40,849 nucleotides of DNA from an uncultured Aureispira sp. (GCA_905480485.1 CAJQQM010000021.1:1-40849), one strand, 5' to 3'. Counted from the first letter of the stretch, positions 25,712 to 34,844 are shown. Notes: generated by a model not told the origin, from the letters alone. Numbers and translations: made by a program.

Positions 25712-26569
25712 ATGCCAAATACCTTATCAAATACGACAGAAGATTCGAGTGAAGCGAAAGAAATGTCGTTTGTTGAACACCTCGACGAATTGCGTATTCA
25801 TATTATACGAATCGTTGTCGCGCTTTGTGTATCCGCTGTTTTTGTATTTTTTGCTACCAAAACCATTTTAAAACATGTTATTTTTGGCCCGCTCAACGAA
25901 GATTTTCCGACCTACAAATTAATGTGTCAATTATCTAAGCAACTCGACTTAGGCGACACTATGTGCTACAGCCCAACTCCGATCAATTTAATAACCCTTG
26001 ATATGGGAGAAGCCTTTTTGTTGCATATTAAAATATGTTTTTTTGGAGGTTTTATTTTGGCATTCCCTTATATTCTTTGGGAACTTTGGAAATTCATCAA
26101 ACCAGCCTTGTATAGCAAAGAAATCAAAGCGGCCAATGGAATAGTGCTTGTAAGTAGTTTTTTATTTACGACGGGTATTTGTTTTGGTTATTTTGTGCTT
26201 GCTCCTTTTGCTATTAATTTTTTGGTGGGCTACGAACTACCGATGGTTAATGCAGCTTCTAGCGGAAACCTTATCAAAGCAACGTCTTTGATAAATTATA
26301 TGATCATGTTTACCATGCCCGTGGGCATTATCTTCGAACTCCCTATTGTTGTGTATTATCTTTCAAGGATGGGTTTAGTGACAGATACCTTAATGCGAAA
26401 CTACAGGCGCCATTCGATTATCGTTATATTGATTATTGCTGCGCTTGTTACCCCTCCTGATGTTATGACACAGGTGATAATAGGAATACCAATCTATTTT
26501 CTTTATGAAATTAGTATCAGTATTGCTGCTCGCCAAACTAAGAAAAGAGCCAAAATACTCGGCGAATAG
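25712..26569 (+). CDS. tatC: Sec-independent (twin-arginine) translocase subunit TatC
   Basis: TatC is the inner-membrane receptor for twin-arginine signal peptides of folded cargo. The 285-residue protein has the N-terminal signature MSFVEHLDELRIHIIR, the conserved LDMGEAFLLHIK segment, AFPYILWELWKFIKPALY, six hydrophobic segments, and a conserved last loop ending in PPDVMTQV. A 20-residue hydrophilic extension precedes the family core and a charged tail follows it. The upstream gene is an unknown acidic protein and the downstream one a lipoprotein 39 bases away. No tatA/B is seen in the window. Confidence 0.95.
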   Translation: MPNTLSNTTEDSSEAKEMSFVEHLDELRIHIIRIVVALCVSAVFVFFATKTILKHVIFGPLNEDFPTYKLMCQLSKQLDLGDTMCYSPTPINLITLDMGEAFLLHIKICFFGGFILAFPYILWELWKFIKPALYSKEIKAANGIVLVSSFLFTTGICFGYFVLAPFAINFLVGYELPMVNAASSGNLIKATSLINYMIMFTMPVGIIFELPIVVYYLSRMGLVTDTLMRNYRRHSIIVILIIAALVTPPDVMTQVIIGIPIYFLYEISISIAARQTKKRAKILGE

Positions 26570-26608
26570 ATGCTTGATTAGATTTATGAGCTTTTTAAAT
26601 CTTAAGAG

Positions 26609-27766
26609 ATGCAAATTTTTATTTTATGGATACTTCTTGTGCTTGTTTCCTGTGCTTCGCTCAGAGATAGCCCTGTGCTAAACCAACAAATCAACCCTTA
26701 CAGCAGCCCCCTAAAAGCTCAATATCAAATAATCTATCAAGACAACATTCCATATCTTTGGATAAACGCTCCTAAGCAAGCCATTCAAATAGGATTTTCA
26801 TGTTATAAAGACATCCGTAAAAATCATTTAATTTTTGAATACGAGCGCGATTTCAGAACAAGCCAATACAAATCCATTAGAATAAAACTGGAGCAAATGC
26901 CTCCTCAGTTTTGGTTTTTTATAACATTGACCAACTTAGAGACCGGCTCGAAATTAGAGGATGCTATCCCCGTATTTCAAAACGAAGATAACCCACATAC
27001 GATTGCCATCCTTGACACAAACAACCAAGCCATTTTGCAACAATGGGTCACAACAAATACACGCTTCAAATTGCAGCATAATAACCCACAAACTACACAT
27101 CTTTATATAAAATACTATGGAGACTTGACACAACCCGCACAGCTGCCGACAGACACCTTTGATACTAGGGTTTCTATTGAAGACTATCAATCTGTAGCTA
27201 GGGTGCCAATAGACAAAGAAATACAGTTTTCTGAAATCGGCAGTTACTGGATTCAATCGGATAGCAATAGCAAAACAGGTCTTTTTATTTTGTGCAGTTC
27301 TTCTGCATTCCCTTATTCTATTGCCCAAACTACAAGTATTGATTGTATGCGCTATTTGTGTCCCGAACAAGAATTCCAATCGATTGCTACAGCTACGAAA
27401 CCTCAAAACAAATTACGAGCATACTGGGCTAATCGAACACAAAAAATCCGACAAAAAAATAAAGCTTCAAAACCGTTGATATCGGTCTATTACAATAGAA
27501 TTCAAAAGGCGAATGCCTTGTTTAGTGGATGGCAAAAGGGCTGCTTAGTCGACAAAGGAATGGCCTATATTGTATTTGGTCCTCCTGACAAAGTAGTGAA
27601 ATGGGCTCAAAAAGAGCTATGGTTTTATCATTCAAATGCCTACCGCAACCCGCTTGAATTAATTTTTCATCGACAAAACAATCGTTTTCGATTAGATAGG
27701 TCAGCTTATTTGAACCTCCCTTTCAAAAAAAGCTTGTATAATTGGAAAAACGGTTTTATTGAATAA
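26609..27766 (+). CDS. GWxTD-domain lipoprotein
   Basis: The 385-residue protein carries a lipoprotein signal with the lipobox LVSC (Cys15), so it is lipid-anchored. The last 80 residues match the GWxTD domain of Bacteroidota (LFSGWQKGCLVDKGMAYIVFGPPDKVV), although the GWxTD core is altered to GWQKGCLVD. The middle is beta-rich and unassigned. Function of the domain is not known. It lies 39 bases after tatC and 15 bases before a DtxR-type regulator in the same direction, so the three are probably one operon. Confidence 0.8.
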   Translation: MQIFILWILLVLVSCASLRDSPVLNQQINPYSSPLKAQYQIIYQDNIPYLWINAPKQAIQIGFSCYKDIRKNHLIFEYERDFRTSQYKSIRIKLEQMPPQFWFFITLTNLETGSKLEDAIPVFQNEDNPHTIAILDTNNQAILQQWVTTNTRFKLQHNNPQTTHLYIKYYGDLTQPAQLPTDTFDTRVSIEDYQSVARVPIDKEIQFSEIGSYWIQSDSNSKTGLFILCSSSAFPYSIAQTTSIDCMRYLCPEQEFQSIATATKPQNKLRAYWANRTQKIRQKNKASKPLISVYYNRIQKANALFSGWQKGCLVDKGMAYIVFGPPDKVVKWAQKELWFYHSNAYRNPLELIFHRQNNRFRLDRSAYLNLPFKKSLYNWKNGFIE

Positions 27767-27781
27767 TTTAAATCCAAATTA

Positions 27782-28444
27782 ATGTCCTTAAGTTCAACAG
27801 AAGAAAACTACATCAAAGCGATTTATAAACTTTGGGGTAAAGAACAGCAAGCCATTTCAACAAACTCGATTGCTGTTGCCATGAATACCGCTGCTGCATC
27901 GGTTACCGATATGCTCAAAAAACTAAAAGAAAAGGGCTACATTAACCACCAAAAATACAAAGGAACTAAGATGCTTCCTAAAGGTATTTGCTGTGCCTTA
28001 TTACTGCTTAGAAAGCATCGTCTTTGGGAAACATTTATGGTAGAAAAACTCAATTTTAATTGGGATGAAGTACATATTGTTGCTGAACAGCTTGAACATA
28101 TTCAATCGGAGCAATTAATAGATTCTTTAGACGCCTTTTTGGGTTTTCCAAAATATGACCCACACGGCGACCCTATTCCTGACAAAAATGGCAATATAGA
28201 ACCACTAAAGCAAACCTTTTTATCCGAGTTGGAAATTGGCGCAAAAGCAATTATCGTTGGGGTAAAAGAACATTCTAGTCCCTTTCTTCAATATTTGGAA
28301 AAAATGCACTTGATACTAGGAACTCAAGTTGAAGTAATTACTGTATTTGAATACGATAGTTCGTTGTTGATAAAGATTAAAAATTCGAAAGAATGTACGA
28401 TTAGCCATAAGGTGGCCAAGAACCTATTTATATCTGCCCCATAA
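27782..28444 (+). CDS. DtxR/MntR-family metal-dependent transcriptional regulator
   Basis: The 220-residue protein opens with a winged helix-turn-helix of the DtxR/MntR type (SLSSTEENYIKAIYKL, ISTNSIAVAMNTAAASVTDMLKKLKEKGYINH), followed by the dimerisation/metal region with the family pattern LLRKHRLWETFMVEKL and EVHIVAEQLEH, and a C-terminal SH3-like FeoA segment of about 75 residues (EIGAKAIIVGVKEHS). Such regulators bind Mn2+ or Fe2+ and repress metal uptake genes. No metal transporter lies nearby, so its targets are elsewhere. Start ATG at 27782, 15 bases after the lipoprotein stop. Confidence 0.9.
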   Translation: MSLSSTEENYIKAIYKLWGKEQQAISTNSIAVAMNTAAASVTDMLKKLKEKGYINHQKYKGTKMLPKGICCALLLLRKHRLWETFMVEKLNFNWDEVHIVAEQLEHIQSEQLIDSLDAFLGFPKYDPHGDPIPDKNGNIEPLKQTFLSELEIGAKAIIVGVKEHSSPFLQYLEKMHLILGTQVEVITVFEYDSSLLIKIKNSKECTISHKVAKNLFISAP

Positions 28445-28446
28445 AA

Positions 28447-28474
28447 AAAACACCTGACATAAGCCAGGTGTTTT
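28447..28474. terminator. Bidirectional intrinsic terminator
   Basis: AAAACACCTG (28447-28456) pairs with CAGGTGTTTT (28465-28474) around an eight-base loop. On the minus strand the stem is followed by eight T, on the plus strand by four, so it serves both the regulator gene and the convergent lipoprotein. A second small inverted repeat, ATAGAC-AATAC-GTCTAT, follows at about 28477-28493. Confidence 0.8.
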
Positions 28475-28514
28475 GATAGACAATACGTCTATAGAAGTAT
28501 ATTTTTACACTTGA

Positions 28515-28706
28515 TTAGTGTCCACCGTCTTCAGTAGCTTCTTCAGTAGCAGCTTCTTCAGTAGCAGCCTCTTCAGTAGCAGCTTCTTCTGTAGTAGTTT
28601 CTTCTGTTGTAGTCTCTTCAGCAGGTGCATCGGTAGATTCTCCACCACAGCTTACCAAAAAACCAGTTACCATAAACATCAAAAATAAGACTTTCAGCGT
28701 TTTCAT
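28515..28706 (-). CDS. Small lipoprotein with Glu/Thr/Ala pentapeptide repeats
   Basis: A 63-residue lipoprotein with lipobox LVSCGG (Cys20). After processing only about 43 residues remain, nearly all of them the low-complexity repeat EE(T/A)(T/A)T in about seven copies, ending in EDGGH. It is highly acidic and likely unstructured on the membrane surface. The next gene upstream is another small lipoprotein in the same direction, 70 bases away, so the two may be co-expressed. No family recognised. Confidence 0.75.
   Translation of the reverse strand: MKTLKVLFLMFMVTGFLVSCGGESTDAPAEETTTEETTTEEAATEEAATEEAATEEATEDGGH
28529..28620. repeat. 15-bp tandem repeat inside the small lipoprotein gene
   Basis: About six copies of a 15-base unit close to CTTCTTCAGTAGCAG (plus strand) encode the pentapeptide EEAAT/EETTT. 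Copies near 28531-28575 are almost identical, those near 28590-28620 differ at several sites. In-frame gain or loss of 15-base units would change protein length without a frameshift. Confidence 0.75.
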
Positions 28707-28776
28707 AATTATTCTAGAATTAAAAGATTAAAAATTAGGCTTCAAATAGCCAAAAAAAATAAAGATTATCAATTAC

Positions 28777-29160
28777 TTACATAGGGCATTTTATATTCAT
28801 CATTTCAGTAAGTGCCTTTTCGGCATCTGAACGTTCTTTTTCGGTTGCCTCCGACCCCAATAAATCTTGAACGAATTCTATTTTGTTTTTACCTCCCATG
28901 CAGTCAATGATTGCTGGAATATCCATACTACCGTCTTCTAATTTACCTTTTGATTGACAATCACAGGCCTTATCTACAACAGATGCAGTAATTTTGCCTG
29001 AAGCATCTGCTACTTTGTCAATGGCTTTGTCTACAACTGTTTCAGTTGTTGTTTCGGCTGAAGCGTTATCCGGCTGGTTTGTGTCTGTTTTGGTGTCACT
29101 ACAAGAATACAATTGGAGTGATAACAAAATTGCGATAAAGAACGCAGGATAAATGTTCAT
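28777..29160 (-). CDS. Small lipoprotein with conserved-looking cysteines
   Basis: The 127-residue protein has a lipobox YSCS (Cys20), a Thr/Asp/Ala-rich linker of about 40 residues and a small C-terminal domain with Cys residues in ACDCQSKGK, IIDCMGG and IKCPM, which could form disulfides in the periplasm. I do not recognise the family; short proteins of this Cys pattern are common in marine Bacteroidota. It is divergent from smpB; the 29161-29348 spacer shows no exact promoter consensus. Confidence 0.75.
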   Translation of the reverse strand: MNIYPAFFIAILLSLQLYSCSDTKTDTNQPDNASAETTTETVVDKAIDKVADASGKITASVVDKACDCQSKGKLEDGSMDIPAIIDCMGGKNKIEFVQDLLGSEATEKERSDAEKALTEMMNIKCPM

Positions 29161-29348
29161 TTAGAAGATATTATGATTCGTAAAAATTAATTGGGTTATT
29201 GAACTTTTTGGAAAAAAAATGAATTATACATAATTTACTTTATATTTTAGCCATCTTTACCAAACAGAACTTTGACAAAAGTAATAAGTAAATATCTAGT
29301 ATTCCTAATATTTTATCTTTTTTTTTGAATGTTTCATCAATTTTTAAA

Positions 29349-29810
29349 ATGGACTTGCACAAAAACGTCGAAATCGTAAACAAAAAAGCCAAATTTGAAT
29401 ATAGTTTTATCTATACTTTGCATGCAGGAATTATTCTTCAGGGCACTGAAATCAAATCAATTAGGGCTGTAAAAGTAAATATGAGTGATGCCTACTGTCT
29501 AATTAAGGATGGAGAACTGTTTGTACACAACCTTCACATTTCTGAATATAAATACGGCACCTACAACAATCACGAACCCAAAAGAACTCGTAAATTATTA
29601 ATTAAAAAAATTGAATTAAAGAAACTTCATAACAAGGTTAAAGAACAAGGCTATTCTATCATTCCTTACAAATTATTTATTTCGGATAGGGGCTTTGCCA
29701 AACTAGAAATAGCTTTGGCCAAGGGAAAGAAAAACTATGATAAACGGGAAAGCTTAAAAGCAAAAGATTCGAAAAGAAACCTCGATAGGATTCGTAAAGA
29801 CTACCGTTAA
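29349..29810 (+). CDS. smpB: SsrA-binding protein
   Basis: SmpB binds tmRNA and brings it to stalled ribosomes for trans-translation. The 153-residue protein shows the family blocks VEIVNKKAKFEYSF, GIILQGTEIKSIR, NMSDAYCLIKDGELFVHNLHI, HEPKRTRKLL, KGYSIIPYKLFISDRGFAKLEIALAKGKKNYDKRE-like order, and the basic C-terminal tail (KRNLDRIRKDYR). I start at the ATG 29349 next to the conserved region; a TTG at 29325 would add eight residues with no support. No tmRNA gene is seen in the window. Confidence 0.94.
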   Translation: MDLHKNVEIVNKKAKFEYSFIYTLHAGIILQGTEIKSIRAVKVNMSDAYCLIKDGELFVHNLHISEYKYGTYNNHEPKRTRKLLIKKIELKKLHNKVKEQGYSIIPYKLFISDRGFAKLEIALAKGKKNYDKRESLKAKDSKRNLDRIRKDYR

Positions 29811-30016
29811 TTTGTCTAACCCTTATCCTTGCACTCGCTTTTCTTAATAATCTAGGGCTTCATTTTAAATAACCGTTCAAATCATCATGCATTTTAGGAG
29901 ATTTATTGTCAAAATTCCAATCATTTTGTATATTTAAGCTACTCCTACTTAAGAGCAAATTTAAAATTTTAGCTTTCAAAGCTCCTTTGTTTTACTTTAC
30001 ATCAAAACTTTCTATC

Positions 30017-30586
30017 ATGAACCGCTATACCTTCCATTTATTTTGGGCCTTCAGTCTACTTCTTTGTTTGGTTTTTAATAACAATTCCTATGCACAAGAT
30101 GACAATGCTGAAAAACCTACCAAAGAAAAGAAAGCAAAGGCTGCTAAAGACGGAAATGCATCTGCCACTATTGTCGCACAAGTAAGTGGCCTCAACCGAG
30201 AGGAAAAAAACACAATGACGCGCTGCCCAATTCATAGTAAACACATGAGTTTGAGTGACAATTACCGGGCTAATGCATCTGATTATACGCTAGGAGATGA
30301 ATATCCATTTGCCTACCAATTAAATTATCGCAGATACTGCAACAAATGCACCCGTGTCATGTCTAAAGAGGCTCAATTTTTTGAAGCGCAAGACCGTTCA
30401 GCTAACGGTGGCAAAGCTACTTTTGAACGTTGTGGCTTGCACAACAAATCTTTAGTCGGCAACCCCGACTTTGACAAAATTGACTACGAAAAAAATCCGT
30501 CGGCTGATATGCCGCATGCCAAACAATATCTTTTTAAAAACTACTGTAAAGTTTGTAGTAAAGTGTATAAAATCCAGCAAAATTAG
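30017..30586 (+). CDS. Exported protein with duplicated CxxH...CxxC motif
   Basis: No family recognised. From the ATG at 30017 the protein has 189 residues and a signal peptide (MNRYTFHLFWAFSLLLCLVF, cleavage near SYAQ). A Lys/Ala-rich linker is followed by two copies of a metal-ligand-like module: Cys70-x2-His73 ... Cys108-x2-Cys111, and Cys139-x2-His142 ... Cys177-x2-Cys180. The distance from first to third ligand is 38 residues in both copies and the copies are exactly 69 residues apart, each with a YC element (RRYCNKC, KNYCKVC). This looks like an internal duplication of a zinc-ribbon-like or haem/metal-binding module in the periplasm. A longer in-frame start at 29906 is improbable because the signal peptide would be internal. 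Confidence 0.8.
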   Translation: MNRYTFHLFWAFSLLLCLVFNNNSYAQDDNAEKPTKEKKAKAAKDGNASATIVAQVSGLNREEKNTMTRCPIHSKHMSLSDNYRANASDYTLGDEYPFAYQLNYRRYCNKCTRVMSKEAQFFEAQDRSANGGKATFERCGLHNKSLVGNPDFDKIDYEKNPSADMPHAKQYLFKNYCKVCSKVYKIQQN

Positions 30587-30642
30587 ACTTCTTGAATAGC
30601 CTAGATAATGGCTTAATTTACTGTTTTACTTAATCTCTTGAT

Positions 30643-31287
30643 ATGAAGTTTTTTTTATTTATTGTATTGTTAGCAGCTGTGGGTATCTATTTCATGCTGA
30701 AGTTTTTGAAAAATGTTCAACCGAGCTCATCCGAAGTAGAAGAAGATTTAATCGAATTAAAACAGAAAATCAGCCAATTTAAAGGAGGCTTTATGCCTTG
30801 GACTGATGAGATATCATCCAATCAAATTGATCAAATATTAACCAAGGACAACGCTAGGACAGGCAACGGAGTATTTTTATCTGCCGCTTCCGACCCTATT
30901 TTTGCCTATGCCTACAAAAATTATATTGGCCCAGGTAAAAATGCTGTAATTTATATCTTATCTCAAGACCACGAATACATTTTCAGGATTACAAACAAAG
31001 GCACAGAGGTAAGTATAGACAACCAGAAAAAAGGCCTCATCCGTGAAAATGGTGTGTTTTATGATTTAAAAAATGACGAGCATGCCAAAGTGGTTCGGCA
31101 TGCTGCAACTGGAATTAACAAAATATTTATTGGAGAGGAGGAAATAGCTAAAATTGCCCTTCCCGACGCAATAGCAAGTAAGGCCGTTAATCTTGTCAAA
31201 ATCGATTTGAGCCCCTTAGAAGAAAGCACCCTTAAAATGATGACTGTTTACGAATTAGTGAGCAATCTTGAAGCCAAAGAGGGCTAA
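30643..31287 (+). CDS. Unknown protein with N-terminal membrane anchor
   Basis: No family recognised. The 214-residue protein begins with a hydrophobic segment (FFLFIVLLAAVGIYFMLKFL) that reads as a signal anchor, followed by a short coiled helix (EVEEDLIELKQKISQF) and a mixed alpha/beta domain of about 150 residues. The soluble part is probably periplasmic or cytosolic depending on topology, with positively charged residues after the segment favouring N-out. It follows the CxxH/CxxC protein by 56 bases in the same direction and may be co-transcribed. Confidence 0.7.
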   Translation: MKFFLFIVLLAAVGIYFMLKFLKNVQPSSSEVEEDLIELKQKISQFKGGFMPWTDEISSNQIDQILTKDNARTGNGVFLSAASDPIFAYAYKNYIGPGKNAVIYILSQDHEYIFRITNKGTEVSIDNQKKGLIRENGVFYDLKNDEHAKVVRHAATGINKIFIGEEEIAKIALPDAIASKAVNLVKIDLSPLEESTLKMMTVYELVSNLEAKEG

Positions 31288-31446
31288 TTTATTTCGTCGT
31301 TACGCTGTCTCCCTGCGGGCATTTAAAATTCTTTTATCTCCGTCTCCCACCCCCCTATCCAAATCAACCACTTCTTGCTTGCTATATTAATCGTCGATAT
31401 AAATATTTAGATTTTTTGAACTCGCCCTCCCCAAAAACATCAAAAT

Positions 31447-32037
31447 TTAAGGGGTTACTTGGTCTGTCTTATCTAGCAATTGAGTAGAAAACAGCATCAG
31501 GTTTTGTAAAAGACTTGCCTCTATTGCTGTTGTACTAAGGGCTTGAGATCGAATATACAGGCGCTTACGCGATAATTGAATGTAGCGCATTTTATTCCAT
31601 TCAATTGATTGAGCCAAACGCAACATTGTAGTATCAAAACTTCTTTGAATAAAAGCTGTTTGATTGCAGGCGATACTTAAGCTGTCCGACAATAGATCGT
31701 TGAGCTTAATTCTTTTCAAATCTAAACTTTTATTTAATTCCAACAAGCTAGTATTGGCAGCCATTTTTAGGTTAATCCAAGAAGGGTTTTCACAATGAAG
31801 TATAATTTCTACTTGATAAAGTGGTTGATCCAAATCATTAGAATTGGCATGCACACTCAAAACAAACTTTCGATTTTGCACGGTCCCTTCCGCTAAATAT
31901 TTGTAGCCTTTTGTTGCGGTAGCTGTTCGAATACGTGTCTTTTGTATGTGAGATACCAAGGGTGTGTTAGGCAATAATTTGTCTAGCAGTTTGCTTACAG
32001 ACTTGTGTCGATCTATTTTGAAAAAATTAAATAGCAT
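31447..32037 (-). CDS. Unknown soluble protein
   Basis: No family recognised. The 196-residue protein has no signal peptide or clear membrane segment, and mixed helix/strand character with a beta-rich middle (GYKYLAEGTVQNRKFVLSVHA, YQVEIILHCENPSWINLKM). It is downstream of the kinase gene on the same strand with 145 bases between, so it could be in the same transcript or have its own promoter. The 31288-31446 spacer to its right-hand end holds nothing recognisable. Confidence 0.65.
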   Translation of the reverse strand: MLFNFFKIDRHKSVSKLLDKLLPNTPLVSHIQKTRIRTATATKGYKYLAEGTVQNRKFVLSVHANSNDLDQPLYQVEIILHCENPSWINLKMAANTSLLELNKSLDLKRIKLNDLLSDSLSIACNQTAFIQRSFDTTMLRLAQSIEWNKMRYIQLSRKRLYIRSQALSTTAIEASLLQNLMLFSTQLLDKTDQVTP

Positions 32038-32182
32038 AGCACCTTGGCGTTGAATAGTGTAGTTGAAGCCATAATATAATAAAAAAGGAGCTGTTTATGG
32101 TAGGCTTTAGCTGCTAAGTTAAAATACTATAGGATTCCCTCCCGTTTAAACTAGGCCAAAGATCAAATTAAGACAGCTTAGC

Positions 32183-34837
32183 TTATGACGATTTAATACT
32201 AAATGTTTTTTTAAGGTAATTTACAAAATTTATATTACGATATTTTTGTAGTTCTTCTGATTTTTTTTCTAAAATCGGCAGCTGCTGTTTTAATTCCTGC
32301 AGCCCGATTTTCAAGATATGATATTTTTTTTGAGAACCTGAATGTTGTAATTTTTTACTGTGAACCTTTAACTTATTTTCGAGTGCCGTTATTTTGATCT
32401 TGGCTTCTTTAACGCGTTGCTCGGTTTCAAAAATAATTTGTTGATAATCCGCTTCGTAATCTTGTAATACAACCTCTTCCTCTACTTTTAATGCATGCTC
32501 GAGTTCGGTAAAATAAGATTGTGTAGTTTGATATTCAGTATGTAATTTTTCAAAAGAAGGGCCTAAAAGTTGTTTTTGAACCGCTACTTTTACGGCTTGT
32601 AATTCCTTTGATTTTGTGCGTTCCAAATCTTTAAGTGCATGGCGCTTATCTTCGTCCAAGGCTTTTATTTTTATTCGATAACGGTCTTTAACAGATGATT
32701 CTTTACTGCGCAAGGCCTGCCTTTTGTGTTTAATTTCATCGTACCATTGCCAAAAGTTTCGGAGTACCACTTTAGCATTTTTCACAGGTCTTAAATAAAT
32801 CTCCTTGCCATTTTTTAGTAGTATGGACTTAGCTCGATTGTCAATCGAACTGATTTGACGAATTGATGTTAATCCCTCTTGATGAAAATAGTTCAGCGCA
32901 GCTGTAATATCTTTGGCTTGTATTCTTCTATATCCTGTCCATAAACGCCGAATATGCTGTTCTATATTTGCTTCTTCCTCCAGACTATTCTCAATCAAAT
33001 CTAAGGCCAGTTCTTCTTCATGATTTAGGGCTTCTATTGCCTCACTTAATGCTTGGCTTATCGATTTTTTTTGTTTAGCAAGTAGGCTTTCAACCGCAAT
33101 CTTTCCTTGCTGCATTTCAGGATGATTCCGAATATCTTTATTTTTTGTTAGCCTATCAACAGCTATCTTATAAGATTGATTAAAGGCTATTTTTAATTTC
33201 AACAAAGAATTCGATTGGATGGAAGATAGTCTAGAGATAGCTCTATTCTTAACCGCTTTATCCACATATTTTTGGTGAATTTGTTCGTACTTAGCCGATA
33301 CATGTTGTTCTATTTGTTCCACTTTAGCATCTTGTTCGACAACAAATTGCTGCAATTGATTTATTTCAAGTTTAAGGTGGTCGAGTAAAGTAGTTGCCGA
33401 ACGCATAATCGACCTTACTTTCCCCTTGTATTTGCGATGGGCCACCTTCGCTTTTCTCATTTGCTTAAACAGTTGTTTTTTGTCAGTTTTGAAGCCAATT
33501 TCCAACTTTTTTTTACGGATAAAACTTGCATGATTTTGATAAGCATTGTAGTGTTTACGTAGCTGAAAAAAAATGAATAAAAATGCAAAGGGCCCAAAAA
33601 TATTAAACAAGACAAAGGCAAAAAAAACAAAAAATATAGTACCACTTACATTAGAATCAATAGCATCAAATTCAAATTTTGTCGGCACTAGAGACCTATT
33701 GGGATTAAATGTGGGCAACTCAGACATATTATACAAATCAACCATATTTAAAATCTCGTTGTTGTAGGCAGGAAACTGAATTTCTTTAGATGGACGCTTG
33801 AACCGAGGCTGATTTATGCCGCCCTTAAAACCCAATACATGTGCGTAACGTTTGAAGGCGGCTTCGTCGTCTAAGGCTGTTAAAATTGTCGCACACCATT
33901 CTTGGGCAGTAGGACGTTGTTCGGGGTCTTGATGACCGTCTACAAAACATCGGATAAATAATGCCTGTAGATTCGGGTCTATCTCTCTAAACTTTTGATG
34001 CGGTGGAGGAATAATTTGAAAGGAATCTAGTCCTGCAGGGGCGTGAACAAATAAACCTTCCTTTATTTTGTCGTCGAGGCTAACTAAGTGGTCAAAAGGT
34101 GGCTTTGAACTAGCTGCAAAAGGATGTATCCCAAACAATAATTTATAAAGAATGACGCCCAATCCAAAACGATCCCAAGTATCTCTTTCGGTAGGGTCAT
34201 ATTCTAATGTTCTATAATGTTCGGGTGGTGTGTATTCAGGGGTCGCTACCGGTGCATCAAACAAACTCTGACCATCTTCAACCACTTCTACTGAATCTGT
34301 ATCAACGATCGACACCAAACCGTTAGGTTGAATTACAATATTGTCGGGTTTCATATCTACCAAAACGTAGCGTTGCATGCTATGAACTTTGTAAATAGCG
34401 GCACAAATATTAAAGCCTAACTTCAAACGACGATCTAATGCCTGATCAGAACGTTTATAATCAAATCTTTTCCAAGCATTCCTTAATTTTCTAGGTATTT
34501 TTGTAGTACATAATATCTCTAGTTTTTCTCCGGAGGTAAAAGGCATGATAAACCCCACAAATTTATGCTCATCGTATAAAGCATCCTCTACCCAAACGAT
34601 AGAAGGCTGTTCGGCACCATCCGCAAACAATTCCTCCGGAGGGTATTGAGCCAAATAATTAATTTTTTGACGTCTTTCCTCAGTTCGTTTGTGGTCGTGA
34701 TAAATTTTAGCCACATGATTCATCAAGGATAGAGGTTCAACAATCGCGTATAGGTTTCCTTCTCCACCGCCGGCAAAAGGTTCCTTTGCTATGGTTACAT
34801 TTATTCCTTTGTATTCGAGTCTATACGTTTGCGCCAT
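32183..34837 (-). CDS. TerY-P/YegI-like serine/threonine protein kinase with membrane segments and long coiled coil
   Basis: The 884-residue protein has an N-terminal kinase domain (about 10-330): glycine loop GGGEGNLY, Lys44 in VAKIY, catalytic loop LVDMKPDNIVI with Asp161, Lys163 and Asn166 in place of HRD, and VDTDS (Asp179) at the DFG position. LVD..K and DTDS are typical of the TerY-P/YegI class rather than of Pkn2 or eukaryotic-type kinases. Two hydrophobic segments (about 398-425) follow, then about 280 residues of coiled coil, a small helical region near 640-700 (AKDITAALNYF to RNFWQWYDEI) resembling the helix-hairpin-helix tail of the class, and more coiled coil. The upstream gene, a GNAT protein, ends 7 bases before its start. 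No TerY (VWA) or PP2C partner is in the window. Confidence 0.85.
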   Translation of the reverse strand: MAQTYRLEYKGINVTIAKEPFAGGGEGNLYAIVEPLSLMNHVAKIYHDHKRTEERRQKINYLAQYPPEELFADGAEQPSIVWVEDALYDEHKFVGFIMPFTSGEKLEILCTTKIPRKLRNAWKRFDYKRSDQALDRRLKLGFNICAAIYKVHSMQRYVLVDMKPDNIVIQPNGLVSIVDTDSVEVVEDGQSLFDAPVATPEYTPPEHYRTLEYDPTERDTWDRFGLGVILYKLLFGIHPFAASSKPPFDHLVSLDDKIKEGLFVHAPAGLDSFQIIPPPHQKFREIDPNLQALFIRCFVDGHQDPEQRPTAQEWCATILTALDDEAAFKRYAHVLGFKGGINQPRFKRPSKEIQFPAYNNEILNMVDLYNMSELPTFNPNRSLVPTKFEFDAIDSNVSGTIFFVFFAFVLFNIFGPFAFLFIFFQLRKHYNAYQNHASFIRKKKLEIGFKTDKKQLFKQMRKAKVAHRKYKGKVRSIMRSATTLLDHLKLEINQLQQFVVEQDAKVEQIEQHVSAKYEQIHQKYVDKAVKNRAISRLSSIQSNSLLKLKIAFNQSYKIAVDRLTKNKDIRNHPEMQQGKIAVESLLAKQKKSISQALSEAIEALNHEEELALDLIENSLEEEANIEQHIRRLWTGYRRIQAKDITAALNYFHQEGLTSIRQISSIDNRAKSILLKNGKEIYLRPVKNAKVVLRNFWQWYDEIKHKRQALRSKESSVKDRYRIKIKALDEDKRHALKDLERTKSKELQAVKVAVQKQLLGPSFEKLHTEYQTTQSYFTELEHALKVEEEVVLQDYEADYQQIIFETEQRVKEAKIKITALENKLKVHSKKLQHSGSQKKYHILKIGLQELKQQLPILEKKSEELQKYRNINFVNYLKKTFSIKSS

Positions 34838-34844
34838 ACGTTAA

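Noticed and set aside
29325-29348. TTG start for smpB
   Set aside because: The added eight residues are not part of the family; ATG at 29349 is next to the conserved core.
29906-30016. Earlier in-frame start for the CxxH/CxxC protein
   Set aside because: It would put the signal peptide 37 residues inside the protein.
32085-32117. Good Shine-Dalgarno (AAGGAG) before an ATG
   Set aside because: The frame is only six codons and ends at 32117; chance in A/G-rich spacer.
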